In this document: positions 55,691-64,000 of the stretch, in pieces
Position numbering within the stretch: the stretch's first letter is position 1
How the letters are laid out: every line of letters begins with the position of its first letter
Origin: Bufo bufo
Taxonomy: Eukaryota > Chordata > Amphibia > Anura > Bufonidae
Assembly: GCF_905171765.1 (NCBI RefSeq)
Contig: NC_053392.1
Coordinates: 450,094,722 to 450,158,721, forward strand
DNA length: 64,000 nt
Reading direction: 5' to 3'
Notes under the pieces: model-generated
What the model saw: only the letters and a program-made list of their open reading frames with translations
The model's database searches: none
Told to the model about the DNA's origin: nothing
Program-made: the position numbers and the translations under genes

Positions 55691-56603
55691 TAAGATGAGA
55701 TAAGATGCCTTTATTGTCACTGTACAATACAATGTAATACAATGAACAATACAATGAAATGTTGTTTGGAGCAATCCTAGATGCCATGGACAGAGGAACA
55801 AGAACTGACATTTAAACTAAAGCACCCACTTCAATGACCAGGATCGGAGATAATAAATGACCAGGATCCAGGTCATTTAACTCCTCAAATGCTGTGGTCA
55901 ATAGCGACTGCAGCATCGGAGCAGTTAGACACATATTGCCACATTTGAAAATGTCAGAACAATTAAATGTTTCAATTAAGAATATTTTTCCTGCTTGCTG
56001 AATGCCCTCACAAAAAAAAAAATAATAATAAAAATGAGTGATTCAAAATTTTGGCCTTTGGCCCTCCCAAACAATTTAGCAAAAATGTATGTCCCCCAAA
56101 ATAGAATAAAAAACTAGAACTCACCCCACAAAAAAATAGCACTCACACAGCTCACACAAAAACATTAAACATTTATGAGTGTCAGAACATGGCGATGCTA
56201 AGAAAATTTTGATTATTTTGAATGGTTTAAAAAAAAAATTAAAGTTAGTAAAACAAAATAAAACTATATGAATTTGGTATCGCCATAATCATACTTACCC
56301 ACAGAATAAGGCTGTCATCATGAGACTCTTATTCTGTGGGTCACATGACAATCTCATGTCATTTTTAGCACACCATGCATGTCATTAAAAACAAAAACAA
56401 ACATGGGGTGAATTCATTTTTTTTCACCCAAAAAAGAACTTTCTTATGATTTTTAATACAAGATAGAGTGAGTTAATTGCTGCCATTAAAAAATACAACT
56501 TGTCATACAGAAAATATATGAACAGAGAAGTAAAAAACTGTAGTGGGTCTTGGAAGGCGGGTACTTAAAAATTAAAACACTATAATGAAAATTGTCCCTG
56601 TCT
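55691..56603. other. No gene seen; possible LINE or SINE tail
   Basis: 55700-55780 ('cctttattgtcactgtacaa', 'acaatgaaatgttg') resembles a common vertebrate retroelement 3' tail. The rest is AT-rich with no frame. Confidence 0.35.
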
Positions 56604-56915
56604 TTAAAGGGGTTGTACAATCTCGAGTTTCCATTGTGTGATGGGACAAATGCCGACCTCAGGTGATCGGGCTTTTGGAAACAGCTGAACAGGCCATCGT
56701 TCCACTGATTCTGTAGTTCCTATTGCAGTGAATGGAAGCTACATAAACAACATAGCTTAGCAAGATTTCCAACTGTAACTTGGTAGTTACAGAAATAGCG
56801 TAGCTTGTTCTGCTACACTGTTGTATATAACTCCCATTTTCTGCAAGCCTGGTCACCTTAGGTCGTCCTTAGTCCCATCTCACCATGGAATCGTGTGATA
56901 GGACAACCTCTTTGA
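56604..56915. mobile_element. Palindromic MITE ('aaaggggttgtacaa' type)
   Basis: Left tttaaaggggttgtacaatc, right inverted (ggacaacctctttgaag). Inner arms 'gatgggac' and 'gtcccatc' also pair. Related to the MITE at 19271. Confidence 0.7.
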
Positions 56916-57157
56916 AGAGTTAATAAGAAGGAACAATTGGGGTACGGCTACATGGCTCCAAGGATCACAGTGTAGCACCACCAGGTTGAATTTTTTGTGA
57001 TTCTGCAGTTGCAGCACATGTGTAAGTCACACTGTGGCCCATTCATTTCTGTGGTAGCACTCCTTGGGAGTGACAGCTGTCATGTAGCCAGGATTGCTTT
57101 GTAGCCAAACATGGTGCAGATTTCATGCATTTTTTTCTGTGTAGATTTACATACATT
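56916..57157. other. No feature seen
   Basis: Short unique stretch between two MITEs; no frame or repeat recognised. Confidence 0.5.
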
Positions 57158-58107
57158 TACCGTATTTTTCGCTTCATAAGACGCACCTGATGATAAAACG
57201 CACCTACTGTAGATTTTTGAGGAGGAAAGAAATAAAACTAAATTTTGAACCAAAAGATGTGCTTTTGGTGGGTTTTGAACTAATGGTGGTCTGTGGATGA
57301 CGCACTGTCATGGGGGGATCTGTGGATGAAACTGTTATGGGGGGATCTGTGGATGACGCACTGTTATGGGGTATCTGTGGATGACACTGTTATAGGGGAT
57401 CTGTAGATAATGCACAGTTATGGGGAGATCTGTGGATGACAGTGTTATGGGGGATCTGTGGATGATCTTATGCTTGTCACAGTATCATATGTGTCACAGT
57501 ATATTGTCCCTGTGTGAAAAGTGACCCCCATCTCACCATAAGCCCTGCTCAGAGCAGTCTTTATATGTAAAATCTTTTTATGTAATGCTCCAGCAATGGC
57601 TCTGCTTTCTTCTGTAACAGTACTCAGTATCAAAGCAGCGGTCCGGCCGGCAGCGTAACATAACTCACTCAGTCAGTCATGCTCCTTCCAGATTACCGAG
57701 TGACGTCACGTGCCGGACGCTGCTGAGAGCAGGATTTAGTGTAATGGAGTACAGTGACTGCACCGGGCCCCGCTCACAGCAGTTTTCATATGTAAAGTCC
57801 ATTCATGTAATCTTTAAGCAGTGGCTCTGATTTAAACTAGCGCAATCCTCTGTAGTAGTACTCACTATCAAAGCGGCAGGCAGAGACTGCACCGGGCCCT
57901 GCCGCGAGTGAAACAGCAGTTACCGGCCTCCAGCCCCTCCTCCATCACCGCTGATACATCGCAGGCCGCGCTGTGCAGCATAGCAGCCGGCGATGTATCA
58001 CTGTCAGACATTCAAAAAGCACACCATTAGCTTTATAAGACGCACTGACATTTTCCCCCCACTTTTGGGGGGGGGGAAAGTGCGTCTTATAAAGAGAAAA
58101 ATATGGT
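57158..58107. mobile_element. Palindromic element ('accgtatttttcgc' type), about 950 bp
   Basis: Left end taccgtatttttcgcttcat then aagacgcac; right end the inverse (gtgcgtcttataaagagaaa then aatatggta). Contains about five copies of 'ctgtggatgac' with 'ttatgggg' (57290-57465) and two inner hairpins. No coding capacity; a known style of vertebrate MITE. Confidence 0.8.
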
Positions 58108-58459
58108 ACATTAGAGATGCCCTGATGTAAATGGAGACTGCTCTGATCGTATGACTAAAAGGGATGTGCCACCATAATAACTTATCTATCGACAGGATAC
58201 AGTGATGGGAACCCCACCATCAAGAGTCAGAAGTAGAGTTGAGCGAACCCGAACTGTAAAGGTCGGGTTCGTACAGAACTTTAGGTTTTTCGGCACCCGG
58301 ACCCGAATCCGAACATTTACGTAAAAGTTCGGGTTGGGGTTCGGTGTTCGGCGATTTTTATGGCGCTTTTTGAAAGGCTGCAAAGCAGCCAATCAACAAG
58401 CGTCATACTATTTGCACCAAGAGGCCATCACAGCCATGCCTACTATTGGCATGGCTGTG

Positions 58460-58486
58460 ATTGGCCAACTGCAGCCTCTATTTAAA
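58460..58486 (+). promoter_or_regulatory. Candidate hAT D promoter (inverted CCAAT, TATA)
   Basis: ATTGGCCAA at 58460-58468 followed by TATTTAAA at 58479-58486, some 1.4 kb before the start codon and upstream of the leader array, as in copies A and E. The promoter role is inferred. Confidence 0.45.
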
Positions 58487-58779
58487 CTAGAGTCACGTAG
58501 CGCCGCCCGTCACTCTACTCGGATTAGTGTAGGGATAGGCTGCAGCTGCTGTGAGGGAGAGATCAGGGAGGAATCTTATGAAGAACTGCTTCTTTACTCA
58601 GCGATCTACAGCAAATGTGTTTTGTGGGTACAGTGCACAATTGTTTTAAGCCTGCTCTGAGCCAACTACTACTGAAAACAAACTTTTTTTCCTTCAGTTA
58701 GTCAATAAATAATCGGCAGCCATTTTATGCAACGATAGTGCACCAGCACAGGATATCTGCATGTCTGCAAGTCCAGAAA

Positions 58780-59800
58780 TACTGCTTTAAGACACTGGGG
58801 TTAAAAGAAACCTCTGTTTCATATAGTGCACATCTAGGATTATCGCTGCATAAGTGACTGTTCAATTTAAGCCAAAAATACGGCTTTCTCATACTGGGGC
58901 ATACTGGGGTGAAAAAAAAACATCTGTTTCATATAGTGCACATCTAGGATTATAGGTGCATAAGTGAGTGTCACATTTAGGCCAGAAATACGGCTTTGGC
59001 ATACTGGGGCATACTGGGTGAAACAAACCCCTCTGTTTCATATAGTGCACATCTAGAATTATAGGTGCATAAGGGACTGTTCATTTTAGGCCAGAAATAC
59101 GTCTTTCGCATACCGGGTGGAAAAAACACAGTTTTTTATATACTGCCCATCTGTGATTATAGGTGCATAAGTTACTGTGAAATCTAGGCCACAAATACGG
59201 CTTTTGTTTACTGGGGTTAAAAAAAAACTCTGATATACTGCACATCTGGGATTAGAGGTGCATAAGTTACTGTGAAATTTAGGCCACAAATACGGCTTTT
59301 GCTTACTGGGGTTAAAAAAAACTAACTCTGATATACTGCACATCTGGGATTAGAGGTGCATAAGTTACTGTCAAATTTATGACACAAATACAGCTTTTGC
59401 CTATTGGTGCTAAAGAAAACTTCTGAAATACTGCAGATCTGGGATTAGAGGTGTATAAGGGACTGTTCATTTTAGGCCAGAAATACGTCTTTCGCATACC
59501 GGGTGGAAAAAACACAGTTTTTTATATACTGCCCATCTGTGATTATAGGTGCATAAGTTACTGTGAAATTTAGGCCACAAATACGGCTTTTGCTTACTGG
59601 GGTTAAAAAAAAACTCTGATATACTGCACATCTGGGATTAGAGGTGCATAAATTACTGTGAAATTTAGGCCACAAATACGGCTTTTGCTTACTGGGGTTA
59701 AAAAAAAACCTCTGATATACTGCACATCTGGGATTAGAGGTGCATAAATTTACTGTGAAATTTAGGCCACAAATACCGCTGTCATATAGAGTTTAAAAAA
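58780..59800. repeat. Leader tandem array of hAT copy D, 90-120 bp unit
   Basis: About nine units with 'tactgcacatctgggattag', 'aggtgcataagttactg' and 'ccacaaatacggcttttg'. Unrelated in sequence to the leader arrays of copies A-C but in the same place. Minus-strand frames across it are artefacts. Confidence 0.95.
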
Positions 59801-59897
59801 AAATTTGAGTGCAATACCCTACATCAGGGTTTTTATTGGCGGATAATTATTTTTAACAGACTCAACCACTTTTTACTTTGCTTGGTGAAGGCTAACT

Positions 59898-62800
59898 ATG
59901 AGGCAAACATCTAATAAGGGACGAGGTCATGGTCGTGGTGTTGGTGTTGGTGGAACCTCTGGTGCAGAGAGAGGACGTGGCCGTTCTGCCACAGCTTTAC
60001 GTCCTACTGAACCTACTACCTCAGGTCCCAGTAGCCGCCAGAATCTACAGCGATATTTGGTCGGGCCTAATGCCGTTCTAAGGATGGTAAGGCCTGAGAA
60101 AGTAGAGGCGCTAGTCGATTGGGTGGCCGACAGTGGATCCAGCACGTTCACATTATCTCCCACCCAGTCTTCTGCAGAAAGCGCACAGGTGACGCATGAA
60201 ACCCATGCCCATCAGTCTGTCACATCACCCCCGTGCATATCGGGGAACCTGTCTGAGCCTCAAGTCATGCAGCAGTCTCTTATGCTGTTTGAAGACTCTG
60301 CTGGCAGGGTTTCCCAAGGGCATCCACCTAGCCCTTCCCTAGGGGTGGAAGACATAGAATGCACTGACGCACAAACACTTATGTTTCCTGATGAGGACAT
60401 GGGAATACCAACTCAGCACGTCTCTGATGATGACGAAACACAGGTGCCAACTGCTGCGTCTTTCTGCAGTGTGCAGACCGAAAAGGAGGTCAGGGAGGAA
60501 GACTGGGTGGAAGACGATGCAGGGGACGATGAGGTCCTAGACCCCACATGGAATGAAGGTCGTGCCACTGACTTTCAGACTTCAGAGGAAGAGGCAATGG
60601 TGAGACCGAGCCAACAGCGTGGCAAAAGAGGGAGCAGGGTGCAAAAGCAGAGAAGCCGTCGCAAAAACGGTTCGCCTGCTACTGCCCACCGTCAACAGGG
60701 ACCGAGCACACCAAAGGCAGCTTCAAGGAGTTCCCTGGCATGGCACTTCTTCACACAGTGTGCTGATGACAACACCCGAGTGGTTTGAACACTGTGCCAT
60801 CAGAGCCTGATGCGAGGCATTAACGTTCTGAACCTTAGCACAACCTGCATGACCAGGCATCTACATGCGAGACACAGACTGCAGTGGAGTAAGCACCTTC
60901 AAAACCAAGAAAGGGCTCAGGCCCCTCCTGCTCCCTCTTCTGCTGCTGCCTCGGCCTCTCCCTCTGCCTCTGGAGGAACGTTGGCACCTGCCGTCCAGCA
61001 AACAGAGGATGTGCCACCAACACCACCACCTCTGTCACCAAGCATCTCCACCATGTCACACGGAAGCGTTCAGCTCTGCATCTCACAAACCTTGGAGAGA
61101 AAGCGTAAATTCCCACCTAGCCACCCTCGATCCCTGGCCCTGAATGCCAGCATTTCTAAACTACTGGCCTTTGAAATGCTGTCATTCAGGCTGGTGGAGA
61201 CGGACAGCTTCAAACAGCTCATGTCGCTTGCTGTCCCACAGTACGTCATTCCCAGCCGCCACTACTTCTCCAGGAGAGCCGTGCCCTCCCTGCACAACCA
61301 AGTATCGGATAAAATCAAGTGTGCACTGCGCAACACCATCTGTGGCAAGGTCCACCTAACCATAGATACGTGAACCAGTAAGCACGGCCAGGGACGCTAT
61401 ATCTCCCTAACTGCACACTGGGTAAATGTAGAGGCGGCTGGGCCCCAGGCGGAGAGCTGTTTGGCGCACGTCCTTCCGCCGCCAAGGATCGCAGGGCATC
61501 ATTCTTTGCCTCCTGTTGCCTCCTCTTCCTACTCGGCTTCCTCCTCCTCTTCTACCACCTCCTCATCCGGTCAGTGACAGACCTTCAGCACCAACTTCTG
61601 CACAGCCAGGCGTAAACGTCAGCAGGCCGTTCTGAAACTAATGTGTTTCGGGCACAGGCCCCACACCGCGCAGGAGTTGTGGCGGGGTATAGAACAACAG
61701 TGGTTTCTGCCAGTGAGCCTCAAGCCCGGCCTGGTGGTGTGCGATAATGGGCAAAATCTCGTTGCAGCTCTGGGACTAGCCGGTTTGACGCAAATCCCTT
61801 GCCTGGCGCATGTGCTGAATTTGGTGGTGCAGAAATTTATTCACAACTACCCCGACATGTCAGAGCTGCTGCATAAAGTGCGGGCCGTCTGTGTGTGCTT
61901 CAGGCGTTCTCATCCTGCCGCCGCTCGGCTGTCTGCTCTACAGCGTAACTTCGGCCTTCCCGCTCACCGCCTGATATGCGACGTGCCCACCAGGTGGAAC
62001 TCCACCTTGCACATGCTGGATAGACTGTGCAGGCAGCAGCAGGCCATAATGGAGTTTCAGCTGCAGCACGCACGGGTGAGTCGCACTGCAGAACAGCACC
62101 ACTTCACCACCAATGACTGGGCCTCTATGCGAGACCTGTGTGCCCTGTTGCGCTGTTTTGAGTACTCCACCAACATGGCCAGTGGCGATGACGCCGTTGT
62201 CAGCGTTACAATACCACTTCTATGTCTCCTTGAGAAAACACTTAGGGCGATGATGGAAGAGGATGTGGCCCCAGGATGAGGAGGAGGAGGAGGAGGAGGA
62301 AGAGGGGTCATTTATAACACTTTCAGGCCAGTCTTTTAGAAGTGGCTCAGAGGGAGGTTTTTTGCAACAGCAGAGGTCAGGTACAAATGTGGCCAGCCAG
62401 GGCCCACTACTGGAGGACGAGGAGGAGGAGGATGAGGGTGAAGCATGTTCACAGCGGGGTGGCACCCAATGCAGCTCGAGCCCATCACTGGTGCGTGGCT
62501 GGGGGGGATACGGAGGTTGCCAACGATACGCCTCCCACAGATGACAGCTTGTCCTTACCTCTGGGCAGCCTGGCACACATGTGCGACTACATGCTGCAGT
62601 GCCTGCACAATGACAGCTGAGTTGCCCACATTTTAGTAGTGTGCTGACTACTGGGTGGCACCCTGCTGGATCCCTGTTACAAAGACAATGTGACGTCCTT
62701 AATTCCCTCACTTGAGCGTGATCGGAAGATGCGCGACTACAGGAGCACGCTGGTAGACGCACTCCTGAGAGCATTCCCGACTGATGCCGGAGGACAAGTG

Positions 62801-63271
62801 GAAGCACAAGGCGAAGGTAGGGGAGGAGGAAGAGGTTGCCAACACAGCTGTGTCAGCTCCAGCACCTCAGAATGCAGGGTTAGCATGGCCAACATGTGGA
62901 AAAGCTTTGTCACCTCGCCACAACAACCGGCCCCGACTGCTGATATGGAGCGTGTTAGCAGGAGGCAGCATTTGAACAACATGGTGGAACAGTACCTGTG
63001 CACACGCCTACACGTACTGACAGATGGTTCTGCCCCATTCAACTTCTGGGTCTCCAAATTGTCCACATGGCCAGAGCTTGCCCTGTATGCCTTGGAGGTG
63101 CTGGCCTGCCCTGCAGCCAGTGTACTCTCTAAACGTGTATTTAGCATGGCAGGAGGCGTCATTACAGACAGACGCAGCAGTCTGTCCACAGCCAACGTGG
63201 ACAAGCTCACGTTCATTAAAATGAACCAGGCCTGGATGCCACAGGGCTTGTCTGTACCTTGTGCAGAATAG
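59898..63271 (+). pseudogene. hAT copy D transposase, nearly complete but interrupted
   Basis: ATG at 59898 opens 'MRQTSNKGRGHGRGVGVGG', then an acidic region. A BED zinc finger follows at about 60730-60880 ('LAWHFFTQ', 'LCHQSLMRG', 'MTRHLHARH'); its first Cys codon is TGA (60786-60788), in frame. The catalytic fold starts with 'IPSRHYFS'; the first Asp is in 'TIDT', directly followed by TGA (61371-61373) where hAT proteins usually have Trp. A further stop near 61575, then an open stretch 61641-62279 with the second Asp in 'VVCDNGQNLVAA', 'CLAHVLNLVVQ', 'CDVPTRWNSTLHML' and the Glu in 'LLRCFEYSTN'. Frameshifts around 62270-62690 lead to the dimerisation motif 'LSKRVFSMAGGVITDRR' and TAG at 63269-63271. 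Normal size and order for a hAT transposase; inactive as read. Confidence 0.9.
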
Positions 63272-63741
63272 ACAGTTCTAACAGCCTCAACCATCCATCC
63301 TTGTACTCAAGTGCACTTATTCCTTTTTTTTTTTTATATGTCCCAATATTTTGGGGAATACCCCTATGTAAAAATGCAAAATAACACACATCTGTGTTGG
63401 CTACCTATTCCTCCTTCGCCGCCGCTTCCACCTAGACCGCCATGTGAGCCTACACCGCCACATCCACCCATTCACCGCCTCCTCAACCTCTTCCTCCTAC
63501 CTCAAATTTTTCTATATTTTTTTTAAGGTCTTTTATGTTTTTTTAATTCATTTCCCTATCCACATTTGTTTGCAGGGCTATTTTAGAGCCATTTTAGTGG
63601 CCAAAAGTTCGGGTCCCCATTGACTTCAATGGGGTTTGGGTTTGGGGTCAAGTTCGGGTCCCGAACCCGAACTTTTTTTTCAAGTTCGGTCGAACCTGCC
63701 GAACCCGAACATCCAGGTGTCCGCTCAACTCTAGTCAGAAG

Positions 63742-64000
63742 CTGTCTTACATTTAGAATTGGTGCTGGATGCAACAAAGTTGTGGAAAGACCTGCACCTG
63801 TCTTAAAAAATGTGCCCCATTGTTTTGTATAAAGAAATCGACCCTGATTAGCAGCCTACTAATTGGAAAGCTTTAGATTTGCTTGGGCTGTTGTACAATT
63901 GGAAGCTGAAGGAGAGTTTGACTCATTTTGTCGTGGCATTAAAGATCTTTTTAACTATCACTGTTTCAACTGCCAGTTTTGAAATAAGTTTCTGAAAACC
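63742..64000. other. Right flank of hAT D; no supported gene
   Basis: Unique sequence. A 39-codon frame ends 'LFNYHCFNCQF' at about 63980, but it lacks splice signals or a family match, so I do not call a gene. Confidence 0.4.

Larger units (their letters stand above)
58234..63733 (+). mobile_element. hAT transposon copy D, 5.5 kb, complete ends
   Basis: Perfect 8-bp duplication GTCAGAAG (58226-58233 and 63734-63741). Ends TAGAGTTGAGCGAACCCGAA and, inverted, TAGAGTTGAGCGGACACC, both followed by 'gttcggg' inverted motifs. Order: promoter, leader tandem array, transposase, short 3' region. The only hAT in the window with both ends, a target duplication and nearly the whole gene. Confidence 0.97.

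Noticed and set aside
60786..60788. In-frame TGA at a zinc-finger Cys of hAT D as a selenocysteine codon
   Set aside because: A UGA at a Cys position is suggestive, but a second TGA, further stops and frameshifts follow, and no SECIS-like hairpin was seen in the 3' region. Simple decay explains it.
63840..64000. Possible host exon ending '...LFNYHCFNCQF'
   Set aside because: Only 39 codons, no clear acceptor or donor site, no family recognised, and it runs to the window edge.

Overview
This window looks like intergenic or intronic DNA from an amphibian, most likely a frog. I found no host gene that I can defend. Nearly everything recognisable is a transposable element or its remains: BED-finger hAT transposons, Tc1 elements, a piggyBac element, chromodomain-type Gypsy retrotransposons, solo LTRs, CR1 LINE fragments, Penelope-like insertions and many palindromic MITEs. 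Hundreds of base pairs of leader tandem repeat in each hAT, coexisting Tc1, Gypsy, CR1 and Penelope-like families, and MITE ends of the 'GGCCTCATGCAC' type are typical of anuran genomes. The species cannot be named from the sequence.

Layout. 32-14159 is a hAT element (copy A) read on the minus strand. It is interrupted by a 669-bp solo LTR, a 3.4-kb block holding a CR1 fragment, and a second solo LTR. That second LTR was itself split by a 3.3-kb hAT carrying a Tc1 element. 14160-21440 is older flanking DNA with MITEs, a Penelope-like insertion, and a CR1 ORF1 fragment cut by a CAGGGG-type hAT. 21440-32563 is hAT copy B, of the same family as copy A but on the plus strand, with a Gypsy element in its reading frame; that Gypsy LTR is in turn hit by another solo LTR. 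32578-33473 is a third, related hAT remnant. 33480-37046 holds an older Gypsy fragment, a CR1 reverse transcriptase fragment and an LTR remnant. 37365-40460 is a Penelope-like insertion containing a small TTA-flanked DNA transposon, itself hit by a Tc1. 40655 to about 47400 is hAT copy C with a Penelope-like insertion and large palindromes. 48150-50600 holds a minisatellite, another Penelope-like fragment and a hAT scrap. 50621-52378 is a broken piggyBac transposase, followed by repeats and a large inverted repeat. 58234-63733 is hAT copy D, the best preserved hAT, with a perfect 8-bp target duplication.

No transposase here has an intact reading frame. The near misses are the Tc1 at 9999-11579 (one internal stop, no ATG at the expected start) and hAT D. 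Functional interest lies in structure: hammerhead-ribozyme-like motifs in several Penelope-like insertions, three of which carry exact 15-bp target duplications; a small transposon encoding remains of a little-known protein family; and a shared CCAAT/TATA promoter layout in three hAT elements. Family assignments come from reading motifs by eye; no database search was run.
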